Program-made: the position numbers and the translations under genes | Shown here: in pieces, positions 27,604 to 36,311 of the stretch | How the letters are laid out: each line of letters begins with the position of its first letter | Numbering within the stretch: position 1 is the first letter of the stretch | NCBI RefSeq assembly: GCF_015223065.1 | Contig: NZ_JADFBY010000004.1 | Span: forward strand, 1 to 64,000 | DNA length: 64,000 nucleotides | Source: Mucilaginibacter sp. JRF | GTDB lineage: Bacteria; Bacteroidota; Bacteroidia; Sphingobacteriales; Sphingobacteriaceae | Direction: 5' to 3' | Notes under the pieces: generated by a model | The model's database searches: none | What the model was told of the DNA's origin: nothing | Seen by the model: the letters and a program-made list of their open reading frames with translations, nothing else

Positions 27604-29649
27604 TTACCAAATCCTCGCTCTGTCTTCGGGTTTCTTATACATCTTGTCGCCTGGTTTAACGTCGAACGCTTTGTACCAGGCATCAATGTTTGTTATTGGG
27701 GCATTGGTGCGGTGCTCCTCCGGCGAGTGCGGATCTGTCAGGATGCGTTGGGCGGCGGTTTCTGCCAGCTGCTTGCTGCGCCATACCTGCGCCCACGATA
27801 AAAAGAAACGCTGATCGGGCGTAAAGCCATCTATCTTTTCTCCGCCCTGGCCTTGCTTGGTTTTTTTCCAAGCATCGTAAGCAATGCTTAATCCGCCTAA
27901 GTCGGCCAGGTTTTCGCCAAGCGTTAAACGACCATTCACATGCATAGTATCTAATACGGTAAGGGCATTGTATTGCTCAACCACCTTATCGCTGCGTTGC
28001 TTAAATTTATCGGCATCTTCGGCTGTCCACCAATCGCGAAGGGTACCATCAGCATCATATTTACGACCTTGATCATCAAACCCATGTGTTATCTCGTGAC
28101 CTATAACCGCGCCTATACCACCATAGTTAATGGCATCATCGGCATTAAAATCAAAAAACGGAAAGCGCAGTATACCAGCCGGGAAAACAATCTCGTTATT
28201 TACCGAATTATAGTAAGCGTTCACGGTCGGCGGCGTCATGCCCCAGCGAGTTTTGTCAACCGGTTTGCCCAGGCGGGTAACCATGTAATTATATCGCCAT
28301 ACCGATATATTGCGCAGGTTGCCCGCGTAATCATTACGGCTGATGTTCAGGCCATCATAGGTTTGCCATTTATCCGGATAACCAATTTTAACCGTAAAGG
28401 CATTCAATTTTTTAAGTGCACGATCCTTTGTAGCGGCACTCATCCAATCCAGATTTTTGATGTGCTCGGCATAAGCAACCTTCAGGTTGTTCACCAATTT
28501 TTCCATATACTGTTTGGCCGCAGGCGGAAAATACTTGGCCACATACAGCTGCCCTAACAATTCGCCCAAACTACCATCAACCAATGCCGACATACGCTCG
28601 CTGCGCGGAGCCTGTACCTTTTGGCCGCTAAGCACGCTGTTAAAATCAAAGCTGGCCTTTACAAATGGTGAGCTTAATGAGCTTGCCGCACCTTTCAATA
28701 TATTCCATTTCAGATACACCTTTACATCATCAAGCGGCGTAGCGGTCAATAACGAGTCGGCTGTTTTCATGAATGCCGGGTTTGATACCAGCATAGAGTC
28801 CTGTCCCGGTGTTTTCAGCTTGGGTAATAACACAACCCAATTAAGGTTTGGCGTAGTTTTGCTGAAAGCGGCAACGGTGAATTTATTATAAGTAGCATTC
28901 GGATCGCGCATGGCTACACGGCTAAGTTGGGCCGCGGCCAAAGTTTTTTCGGCTTGCCAGATGATGGCCGCGTTCTTCTCGGCAACATCGGCAGGCGTGC
29001 CTGTCAGAGTAAACAGCTGGATGATGTATTTTTTATACGCATCCTGAATCTTTTGGCTGCGGGCATCGCTTTTCAGGTAATAATCACGATCGGGCAAGGT
29101 AGTACCACCTTGACCAAGGCTCACGATGTATTTAGTGGGATTCTTTGAATCCTGGCCTACACCAAAACCAAACAGCGGGCTGCCCAGGCCATTCACCCGT
29201 TCGTACACTAATTCGTTAACAACACCTTGTACCGAGGCTATTTTATCAATACGTTTCAGGTCTATTTTAATAGGATTGTAGCCCTTCTTTTCAATAGCGA
29301 GGCTATCCATAGCGCTGGCATACAGATCGCCAGTGCGTTGTTTTATGCTGCCTTTGGGGTTATCGCTTTGCTTGCTTACCTCGTCCAGTATGCTGATGAG
29401 TTTATCAGTGCTTTCCTGCCTCAGCATAATAAAGCTGCCCCAACGGGTTTGCTTGGCGGGTATTTCGTTATGTTTTACCCAACCACCGTTGGCATATTCA
29501 AAAAAGTCATCACCGGGTTTAACGGCGGTGTCCATATTTTGGGTATCAATAAATTTTTGAGGCTGATCTGTTTTGCCACTCTGAGCAAATGTGGCTGAAG
29601 TAGTGCATAGCACTGCCGGGAGTGCTAAACTCAGGTACTTTAATTTCAT
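27604..29649 (-). CDS. M13 family zinc metallopeptidase (neprilysin/PepO-like)
   Basis: The 681-residue protein has a signal peptide (about 1-22, ending TFAQ). The N-terminal M13 domain begins AVKPGDDFFEYANGGWVKHNEIPA, typical of the family. The zinc motif HEITH (H518, E519, H522), preceding NAYYN and the later ENLADLGG (third ligand Glu and Asp) are intact. The C-terminus ends in YKKPEDRARIW, matching the CxxW-type tail without the Cys. It cleaves small peptides in the periplasm. Monocistronic, with its own terminator. Confidence 0.93.
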   Translation of the reverse strand: MKLKYLSLALPAVLCTTSATFAQSGKTDQPQKFIDTQNMDTAVKPGDDFFEYANGGWVKHNEIPAKQTRWGSFIMLRQESTDKLISILDEVSKQSDNPKGSIKQRTGDLYASAMDSLAIEKKGYNPIKIDLKRIDKIASVQGVVNELVYERVNGLGSPLFGFGVGQDSKNPTKYIVSLGQGGTTLPDRDYYLKSDARSQKIQDAYKKYIIQLFTLTGTPADVAEKNAAIIWQAEKTLAAAQLSRVAMRDPNATYNKFTVAAFSKTTPNLNWVVLLPKLKTPGQDSMLVSNPAFMKTADSLLTATPLDDVKVYLKWNILKGAASSLSSPFVKASFDFNSVLSGQKVQAPRSERMSALVDGSLGELLGQLYVAKYFPPAAKQYMEKLVNNLKVAYAEHIKNLDWMSAATKDRALKKLNAFTVKIGYPDKWQTYDGLNISRNDYAGNLRNISVWRYNYMVTRLGKPVDKTRWGMTPPTVNAYYNSVNNEIVFPAGILRFPFFDFNADDAINYGGIGAVIGHEITHGFDDQGRKYDADGTLRDWWTAEDADKFKQRSDKVVEQYNALTVLDTMHVNGRLTLGENLADLGGLSIAYDAWKKTKQGQGGEKIDGFTPDQRFFLSWAQVWRSKQLAETAAQRILTDPHSPEEHRTNAPITNIDAWYKAFDVKPGDKMYKKPEDRARIW

Positions 29650-29767
29650 GTTAGTCGGTTAATATGAAATTAAAGTTAGGTAAATGCTTATAAAAACTGC
29701 AATTACTATTAACGGTTGAACCAGTTAACCAGAACCTCAAGCCCTGATTTTTTTAACAACTCGTGCA

Positions 29768-29775
29768 CAAACCTA
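29768..29775 (-). promoter_or_regulatory. Possible -7 box for the M13 peptidase gene
   Basis: Minus-strand TAGGTTTG fits TAnnTTTG. It lies about 118 bases before the ATG and the upstream TTTG is 26 bases away, longer than usual, so confidence is low. Confidence 0.3.
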
Positions 29776-29858
29776 TTGAACGACAGTGTTTTCATGTTGA
29801 TCAAAACTTATGTACTATATATAACTGAGTATTTGTAAAAATATTGTTCTGGTGAAGT

Positions 29859-30025
29859 AGTCCATAGTCGATGGTCCATAGTCCATGGTAAATAAGGGTG
29901 AGTAGTTATGATTTACATATCATGCTGTTGATTAACTATTACCATGGACTATGGACTAATAAGGCTATAAATATCATACTGTTAATTAACTATTGCCATG
30001 GACTATGGACCATCGACCATGGACT
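29859..30025. repeat. Thirty-base inverted repeat enclosing a tandem duplication
   Basis: 29859-29888 and 29996-30025 are inverted copies with 29 of 30 matches, built from TCCATAGTC / GACTATGGA units. Between them lie two direct copies of a roughly 42-base unit beginning ATATCAT (29917 and 29971). A 61-codon reading frame through it is just the repeat translated. The 29650-30061 gap contains no other supported gene. Confidence 0.7.
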
Positions 30026-30061
30026 AATAAAATTGACCACTAACAATAACCGCAGGATTAT

Positions 30062-30069
30062 TATTTTTG
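30062..30069 (+). promoter_or_regulatory. -7 box directly before valS
   Basis: TATTTTTG fits TAnnTTTG and leaves only 6 bases before the valS ATG at 30076, so the transcript may be leaderless. Confidence 0.5.
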
Positions 30070-30075
30070 CGCACT

Positions 30076-32814
30076 ATGAGTAAATATCAGCCACAGGAAT
30101 TTGAAGATAAATGGTATAGCTACTGGTTGCAGCAGCAGTTTTTTAAATCGGTACCCGACGAGCGCGAGCCGTACACTATTGTGATACCTCCGCCAAATGT
30201 TACCGGGGTGCTGCACATGGGCCACATGCTTAACAATACCATTCAGGATGTGCTGATACGCCGCGCCCGCATGAAAGGCAAAAACGCTTGCTGGGTACCC
30301 GGTACCGATCACGCCAGCATCGCTACCGAGGCTAAGGTTGTGGCCATGCTCAAAGAAAAAGGCATCAGCAAAAAAGACCTAACCCGCGACGAATTTTTGA
30401 AATACGCCTGGGAGTGGAAAGAAAAATACGGCGGCATTATTTTAGAGCAGCTTAAAAAGCTGGGCGCATCATGCGATTGGGATCGTACCGCTTTCACCAT
30501 GGACCCGCACATGAGCGAGGCCGTGATCGATACCTTTATTGATCTGTACAAAAAAGGCTGGATATACCGCGGCGTGCGCATGGTTAACTGGGACCCGCAA
30601 GGCAAAACCGCCGTTAGCGACGAGGAAGTTATCCGTAAAGAGGTAAACCAGAAGCTTTATTATATCAATTATAAAGTAGTTGGGGCAGAAAGTCAGAAAG
30701 ACGAAAAGCCACAGGTTGTAATTGGCGATGATGAAAAGCAAGAAGTAATTTCAGCTTTGCAAGATTTACACTCTGATCTACAAGAAAAACTTTCGGACTC
30801 TCCGACTTTCGGACTTTCGGACTTCTTAACCATCGCCACCACCCGTCCTGAAACCATTATGGCGGATAGCGCTATCTGCATCAACCCTAATGATGAGCGC
30901 TACACGCATCTGCATGGCAAAAAAGTGCTGATACCACTTATTGACCGTGAGATACCGGTAATACTGGATGAGTATGTGGATATGGAATTTGGTACCGGCT
31001 GTTTAAAGGTTACCCCTGCACACGATTTGAATGACTACCAGTTAGGCCAAAAGCACAACCTGCAAGTTATTGATATTTTAAATGACGACGGCACCCTTAA
31101 CGAAAGCGCACAGATATTAGTTGGAGAAGATCGCTTTGCTGCCCGTAAAAAGATAGCTGTGCTGCTGGAGGAAGCCGGATCATTAGCTAAAACTGAGGAT
31201 TATAAATCACAAATAGGTTTTTCGGAACGTACGGATGCTGTTATTGAGCCTAAGCTATCTATGCAATGGTTCTGTAAAATGGCCGAGATGGCCAAGCCAG
31301 CGCTTGATATGGTGTTGAACGGCGAGGTAAAACTGATCCCCGAGAAATTCATTAACACCTACCGCCACTGGATGGAGAACGTGAAAGACTGGAACATCAG
31401 TCGCCAGCTTTGGTGGGGGCAGCGTATACCGGCCTGGTACAACGAGAAAAACGAATGGGTAGTTGCCAAAACCGAGGAAGAAGCTAAGGCTGAGTTCGGA
31501 AAGGCAGGCATCGCCTTTACCGAACTGCGCCAGGAAGATGATGTGGTTGATACCTGGTTCTCATCATGGTTATGGCCAATATCAGTATTCAACGGTATTG
31601 CCGAGCCTGATAACGAGGAGATAAAATACTACTACCCTACTAACGATCTGGTAACCGCGCCCGAGATATTATTCTTTTGGGTAGCGAGGATGATCATGGC
31701 CGGCATTGAATGGCGTAAGGAAGTACCTTTCCGCAATGTATACCTTACCGGTATTGTGCGCGATAAGCTGGGCCGCAAAATGTCGAAATCATTAGGCAAC
31801 TCGCCTGATCCACTTGATCTGATCGAGAAATACGGTGCCGATGGTGTACGTGTGGGTATGCTGTTATGCTCACCCGCCGGTAACGATTTAATGTTTGATG
31901 AATCGTACTGTGAGCAGGGCCGTAACTTTGGTAATAAGATATGGAACGCTTTCCGCCTGGTAAAAGGCTGGGAAGTTGACGATAGCTTGCCATGCCCTAA
32001 TACTACGTCGATTGAATGGTTTAAGAGCCGCTTTAACCAAGCTTTAACCGAGATAGAAGATAACTTTACCCAATACCGCTTAAACGAGGCCTTAATGGCC
32101 ACTTATAAACTGGTATGGGATGATTTCTGCGCCTGGTACCTGGAAATGATAAAACCGGCCTACCAGCAACCTATTGACAGGCAAACTTACGAAGTGACCA
32201 TCCGCTACTTTGAGGATATATTGAGGATATTACATCCGTTTATGCCTTTCACAACTGAGGAGCTATGGCATGATGATCTGTTTGGCGAACGTGAGGAAAA
32301 TGATTGTTGCATTGTGGCACAAATGCCCGCAAATGGGGAAGTAAATACCCAGCTAATCAACGATATTGAGGTAGTAAAATCAATTATTGGGCAAGTGCGA
32401 AATGTGAGAAGCAAAAATCAGCTATCTCCTAAAGAAAGTTTACAACTTATAGGAAAAATAAACTCAGGTATTGGGTACACCAATTACACAGGTATTATCC
32501 AAAAGCTTGCCAATGTTAGCGAGTTAACCTTTACGGATACCAAAGTGAGTGGCGCTGTGGCATTTATGGCCTACACCGACGAATTTTTTGTACCGCTTGA
32601 ACTAAACGTTGATGTTGAAGCTGAAAAGAAACGCCTTGAAGATGATAAAGCGTATTTAACAGGCTTCCTGAAAAAAGTTAATGGCATGCTCAACAACGAA
32701 AAATTTGTTGCCAATGCCAAGCCCGAAATCATCGAAAACGAGCACCGCAAAAAGGCTGATGCCGAGGCAAAACTGGCCATAATAGAGGCAAGCCTTGCAT
32801 CTTTGGCCAATTAA
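30076..32814 (+). CDS. valS: Valyl-tRNA synthetase with repeat-derived insertion
   Basis: ValS charges tRNA-Val. The protein is 912 residues from the ATG at 30076. HIGH-type motif HMGH (47-50) in PPPNVTGVLHMGH, KMSKS (568-572), editing-domain TTRPET, anticodon-binding domain and the C-terminal valyl-tRNA synthetase arm (coiled coil, residues about 845-912) are all present. At the entry to the editing domain, residues about 204-250 carry an extra low-complexity segment whose DNA is an inverted array of CTTTCGGAC-type units; the frame stays open. The gene is monocistronic. Confidence 0.96.
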   Translation: MSKYQPQEFEDKWYSYWLQQQFFKSVPDEREPYTIVIPPPNVTGVLHMGHMLNNTIQDVLIRRARMKGKNACWVPGTDHASIATEAKVVAMLKEKGISKKDLTRDEFLKYAWEWKEKYGGIILEQLKKLGASCDWDRTAFTMDPHMSEAVIDTFIDLYKKGWIYRGVRMVNWDPQGKTAVSDEEVIRKEVNQKLYYINYKVVGAESQKDEKPQVVIGDDEKQEVISALQDLHSDLQEKLSDSPTFGLSDFLTIATTRPETIMADSAICINPNDERYTHLHGKKVLIPLIDREIPVILDEYVDMEFGTGCLKVTPAHDLNDYQLGQKHNLQVIDILNDDGTLNESAQILVGEDRFAARKKIAVLLEEAGSLAKTEDYKSQIGFSERTDAVIEPKLSMQWFCKMAEMAKPALDMVLNGEVKLIPEKFINTYRHWMENVKDWNISRQLWWGQRIPAWYNEKNEWVVAKTEEEAKAEFGKAGIAFTELRQEDDVVDTWFSSWLWPISVFNGIAEPDNEEIKYYYPTNDLVTAPEILFFWVARMIMAGIEWRKEVPFRNVYLTGIVRDKLGRKMSKSLGNSPDPLDLIEKYGADGVRVGMLLCSPAGNDLMFDESYCEQGRNFGNKIWNAFRLVKGWEVDDSLPCPNTTSIEWFKSRFNQALTEIEDNFTQYRLNEALMATYKLVWDDFCAWYLEMIKPAYQQPIDRQTYEVTIRYFEDILRILHPFMPFTTEELWHDDLFGEREENDCCIVAQMPANGEVNTQLINDIEVVKSIIGQVRNVRSKNQLSPKESLQLIGKINSGIGYTNYTGIIQKLANVSELTFTDTKVSGAVAFMAYTDEFFVPLELNVDVEAEKKRLEDDKAYLTGFLKKVNGMLNNEKFVANAKPEIIENEHRKKADAEAKLAIIEASLASLAN
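30688..30822. repeat. Repeat element inserted in frame inside valS
   Basis: Three CTTTCGGAC units (30790, 30806, 30814) face GTCAGAAAG-type units at about 30691-30702, giving inverted ends about 100 bases apart. The encoded stretch replaces what is a short linker before the FLTIATTRPET editing segment in typical ValRS. Confidence 0.55.
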
Positions 32815-32834
32815 TTGCAGGTAAAATAGACAGA

Positions 32835-32864
32835 GAATCCGGCAAAATATGGTTTGCCGGGTTC
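32835..32864. other. Hairpin after valS
   Basis: GAATCCGGCAAA (32835-32846) pairs with TTTGCCGGGTTC (32853-32864), 12 bases with one G-U pair. No T run follows, so it is a weak terminator at best. It lies between valS and the hybrid kinase. Confidence 0.4.
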
Positions 32865-32895
32865 CCTTACCCTGTTTATTTGAACGTATATATCA

Positions 32896-34695
32896 ATGAG
32901 TACCCGGGCTGGTTTTTTAAACTTTTCATTAAAACGCATACTCAATAGCGATCAATCACTACTTGATCAAGCTCGTATTAAGTTACTTTATTACGGATTG
33001 ATCTTCGTAATTGTTTCAATGCTGATGTTATTAATCAGCGTTAACTCAAAAGAACAACCCGGCATCACCCTTATCTCCGCAGCTTTATTGCTGAGTGTGG
33101 TAAGCATGTTTAAATATCTTACCCACAAAGCCGACTGGGCAGGTATTTCGCATTGGTTACTCATAATAGGCACCCTTATCACACTGGGAAATATTTTTGT
33201 GATATTGCAGGATGTGAACATGATGACCGTGCAGATCATCATTTTGATCATCATATTCTCTTTTTACATGCTGGGCTATCGCTGGGGTATAGCTTACTCC
33301 CTGGCTAACTTGCTGCCTACCCTTGGCTTTTTGTTATTACAGCACGAAACCAGCTATATTATTGATTTTAAGCCCGAAAAGTTTGATCAATCCACCATCA
33401 TTATTTGCGTATTTGCCAACTTTATACTTACCATATTTGTAATAGGGCATTTTTATAACGCGTTTATCGCCAATATACGTCAGCTTAAAAGCGTTAGCGA
33501 TGAGCAGGCGCAGCTTAACCGTAAGCTGGAACTGGCTATGCAAAAGGCCGAAAAATCGACCCATGCAAAATCGGAGTTCCTGTCAACCATGTCGCACGAG
33601 ATACGTACGCCGCTTAACGCGGTTATCGGCATGACTAATTTGTTGCTGATGAACAATCCGCGCGGCGATCAAAAAGAAAACCTCGATATACTTAAATTTT
33701 CGGCAGGCAACCTGTTATCTATCGTGAATGATGTACTGGATTTTAACAAGATAGAATCGGGCAAGGTAGCTTTTGAGAATATCCGCATCGATCTGCCTGA
33801 ATTGCTCAACAACATTTGCGGCGGCTTTATAATCAAAGCCGAAGAAAAAGGATTACTATTCAAACTTGATGTTGATAGTCGCCTCAAAAACAAAGTGTTT
33901 TTTGGCGACCCTACCCGCATCACCCAAATCATATTTAACCTGGTAAGCAACGCCATAAAATTCACCCAGCAGGGTAACGTTTGGGTACGCGCCACTTGTG
34001 TTGAGGACAGGCATAATACCAGCACCGTTTTATTCTCTGTTAAAGATACCGGCATCGGCATAGCGCAAAATAACCTGGAGGCTATTTTTGAACCCTTCGC
34101 GCAGGAAAACATTACCGTTACCCGCCAGTATGGTGGTACCGGTTTAGGCCTGGCCATTGTAAAACGCTTGCTTGAGTTACAGGGTTTGCAGCTTAACGTA
34201 AACAGCAAACCGGGTGTTGGGTCGGAGTTTTCATTCCAGATGGAGTTTGATGTATCAACCGAGGTTATTGAACCTGTTGAAGCTCCCAAACCACTGCCCG
34301 ACGCTAATGACCTGAGCTATTTACAGGTACTGATAGCCGAGGATAACATTGTGAATGTTATGCTGATGAAAAAGCTGCTCTCTAAATGGAAGATCACCCC
34401 TACCATTGCCGAGAATGGTGCCCTGGCTGTACAAAAACTGCAATACGGTAATTTTGATATCGTGCTGATGGATTTACAAATGCCGGTAATGGATGGCTTT
34501 GAGGCTGCCCGCGAGATACGCAAGCTTGTTGATCCTAAAAAGGCTAATACGCCTATCATCGCGCTTACAGCATCGGCTTTGTTTGATATACAGGAGCAGG
34601 TTTATGAATCGGGCATGAACAATTATGTATCAAAACCATTTAAGCCGGAAGACCTGTTCGAGAAAATGCAGGCACTGGTATCCATAGCCAGCTAA
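32896..34695 (+). CDS. Hybrid sensor histidine kinase / response regulator
   Basis: The protein is 599 residues. About six transmembrane helices occupy residues 27-190, with no large periplasmic domain, so it probably senses within the membrane. A short coiled coil (200-225) leads to HisKA with phospho-acceptor H234 (MSHEIRTPLNAVIG). The ATPase domain shows NLVSNAIKFT, DTGIGI and GGTGLGLAI. A C-terminal receiver (about 473-597) has acceptor D526 in LMDLQMPVMDG and a conserved KPF. There is no output or phosphotransfer domain, so it must relay to a separate protein not seen nearby. Its stop overlaps the opposing 34692 gene by 4 bases. Confidence 0.9.
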   Translation: MSTRAGFLNFSLKRILNSDQSLLDQARIKLLYYGLIFVIVSMLMLLISVNSKEQPGITLISAALLLSVVSMFKYLTHKADWAGISHWLLIIGTLITLGNIFVILQDVNMMTVQIIILIIIFSFYMLGYRWGIAYSLANLLPTLGFLLLQHETSYIIDFKPEKFDQSTIIICVFANFILTIFVIGHFYNAFIANIRQLKSVSDEQAQLNRKLELAMQKAEKSTHAKSEFLSTMSHEIRTPLNAVIGMTNLLLMNNPRGDQKENLDILKFSAGNLLSIVNDVLDFNKIESGKVAFENIRIDLPELLNNICGGFIIKAEEKGLLFKLDVDSRLKNKVFFGDPTRITQIIFNLVSNAIKFTQQGNVWVRATCVEDRHNTSTVLFSVKDTGIGIAQNNLEAIFEPFAQENITVTRQYGGTGLGLAIVKRLLELQGLQLNVNSKPGVGSEFSFQMEFDVSTEVIEPVEAPKPLPDANDLSYLQVLIAEDNIVNVMLMKKLLSKWKITPTIAENGALAVQKLQYGNFDIVLMDLQMPVMDGFEAAREIRKLVDPKKANTPIIALTASALFDIQEQVYESGMNNYVSKPFKPEDLFEKMQALVSIAS

Positions 34696-35150
34696 AGTTC
34701 ATTATATCCCGGCAAATCAGCAATAAACTGATAGCTGCCCTGCTCATGGTCAATACGGCAATAATAATGCTGCAAGCCATTGGTAACGGCCAACAAATTC
34801 ACCTTGTGCGCCATGTTGTAACGGGCAATCTGGTCAAACACCTTTTGATCAATATTTACCGACGGCGCCTTACATTCCACCATTAAAATACGCTCGCCAT
34901 CGCGGTTAAAAACCACAATATCGGTACGGCGGCTCATGCCATTTAGTTTTAGGCCACCCTCTAACCGCATTAATGCCTTTGGGTATTGCTTTTGGTTGAT
35001 GAGGTATTGCACATAGTGCTGGCGCACCCACTCCTCAGGTGTTATGATGATGTGCTTTTTGCGCAATTCATCAAACAGGGTGAGCTGTCCGTTAGCTTCG
35101 GTAATTTTAAAGGGGTATGGGGGCAGCGCCAACGGTTGCAGCAAACTCAT
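34692..35150 (-). CDS. Stand-alone HsdR_N-type PD-(D/E)xK domain protein
   Basis: The protein is 152 residues from the ATG at 35150; upstream in-frame codons to 35240 read as intergenic. It matches the N-terminal nuclease-like domain of type I restriction HsdR proteins (HSDR_N_2). The active-site pattern is E64...D77 (RRTDIVVF)...E92-C-K94 (LMVECKAP), a complete PD-(D/E)xK set. There are no helicase, HsdM or HsdS genes nearby, so this is the conserved orphan form of unknown role, not a restriction system. It is divergent from holA. Confidence 0.8.
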   Translation of the reverse strand: MSLLQPLALPPYPFKITEANGQLTLFDELRKKHIIITPEEWVRQHYVQYLINQKQYPKALMRLEGGLKLNGMSRRTDIVVFNRDGERILMVECKAPSVNIDQKVFDQIARYNMAHKVNLLAVTNGLQHYYCRIDHEQGSYQFIADLPGYNEL

Positions 35151-35250
35151 ATCAACTATCACAAATAATTTAGCGCCGCAAGGTACAAAAACCTTTAAAG
35201 TAATTTTAAAATGGCCGCCCGTGCGCCTCGCCTTTGCCATTTGTATTGTG

Positions 35251-35258
35251 TAATTTTG
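35251..35258 (+). promoter_or_regulatory. -7 box before holA
   Basis: TAATTTTG fits TAnnTTTG, 11 bases before the ATG at 35270. It supports that start over the upstream in-frame codon at 35234. Confidence 0.45.
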
Positions 35259-35269
35259 ACCCTTACGAT

Positions 35270-36292
35270 ATGACTGCTACTGATATTTTAAAGGACCTCA
35301 AAAACCGTAAGTTCAAGCCCCTGTACCTGTTGCATGGCGAGGAACCTTACTATATCGACCTGATAAGCAATTATATTGAGCACAATGCCCTGCCCGCTGC
35401 CGAACGCAGCTTTAACCAAACGGTATTGTACGGCAAGGATACCGAGATGATGACCGTGCTCAACGCCGCCAAACGCTACCCCATGATGGCCGACTACCAG
35501 GTGGTACTGGTTAAGGAAGCCCAGGAAATGAAATGGGGTAAGGACGACGACGACAAAAAGCACATAAACCCGCTGCTGGCCTATCTTGAAAACCCGCTGC
35601 CAAGCACCATATTGGTATTTTGCTACAAATATGCCAAGTTTGATAAGCGCAAGAAAACTTATAAAGCCATTGAAAAAAGCGGATTGGTATTTGAATCGAC
35701 CAGTTTGTATGATAACAAGATACCCGGCTGGATAGAGGGATTTGTGCAGGATAAAGGCTATCGCGCCAATCAGCAGGCTACCAATATGCTGGCCGAGTAC
35801 CTGGGTAACGATCTTTCAAAAATTGCCAACGAGCTTGAAAAACTGATGCTCAACGTACCGCAGGGCGAGGAAATTACACTGAAGCATATTCAGGATAACA
35901 TCGGCATAAGCAAGGAGTATAATGTGTTTGAGCTACAGGCTGCCCTCGCCAAAAAGGATGTGCTGAAAACCAACCAGATCATCAATTATTTTGAGGCCAA
36001 CCCGAAAGCCAACCCCATTGTGCTGCTGTTTGGCAACCTGAATAACTACTTTAGCAAGGTGCTGGTGTACCATTACGTAAAGGATAAAACCCCGCAAAAC
36101 CTGGCTAAAGAAATGGGTGTAAACCCCTACTTTGTAAAGGACTACGAACAAGCCGCCCGCAACTACAACTTTGCCAAAACCATGCAGATCATAGGCCTGC
36201 TACGCGAGTATGACCTGAAAAGCAAAGGCGTAGAATCAAACCTCCCCCCCGGTGAATTGATGCGGGAGTTGATGTTTAAGATTTTGCATTGA
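35270..36292 (+). CDS. holA: DNA polymerase III subunit delta
   Basis: HolA is the delta subunit of the clamp loader and opens the beta sliding clamp. The protein is 340 residues from the ATG at 35270. Family features are the N-terminal KPLYLLHGEEPYYIDLI, the middle NPLPSTILVFCYKYAKFDKRKK and LAEYLGNDLSKIANELEKL, and the C-terminal helical collar LFGNLNNYFSKVL to the end. A run of charged residues (GKDDDDKKH, about 98-106) is a lineage-specific loop. It has its own -7 box and is divergent from the HsdR_N gene. Confidence 0.92.
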   Translation: MTATDILKDLKNRKFKPLYLLHGEEPYYIDLISNYIEHNALPAAERSFNQTVLYGKDTEMMTVLNAAKRYPMMADYQVVLVKEAQEMKWGKDDDDKKHINPLLAYLENPLPSTILVFCYKYAKFDKRKKTYKAIEKSGLVFESTSLYDNKIPGWIEGFVQDKGYRANQQATNMLAEYLGNDLSKIANELEKLMLNVPQGEEITLKHIQDNIGISKEYNVFELQAALAKKDVLKTNQIINYFEANPKANPIVLLFGNLNNYFSKVLVYHYVKDKTPQNLAKEMGVNPYFVKDYEQAARNYNFAKTMQIIGLLREYDLKSKGVESNLPPGELMRELMFKILH

Positions 36293-36311
36293 GAGAAAGT
36301 TTTATTATACC

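Noticed and set aside
27973..28557. 194-codon plus-strand frame opposite the M13 peptidase gene
   Set aside because: Antisense to a conserved enzyme with all catalytic motifs; no signal, domain or promoter of its own. The same holds for the plus-strand frames at 26858-27442 and 47212-47859.
29898..30083. 61-codon frame upstream of valS
   Set aside because: It is the translation of the tandem and inverted repeat (the HGLWT units recur) and runs into the valS start.
34692..35150. Type I restriction-modification system
   Set aside because: Only the HsdR N-terminal domain is present; no helicase part, HsdM or HsdS is found.
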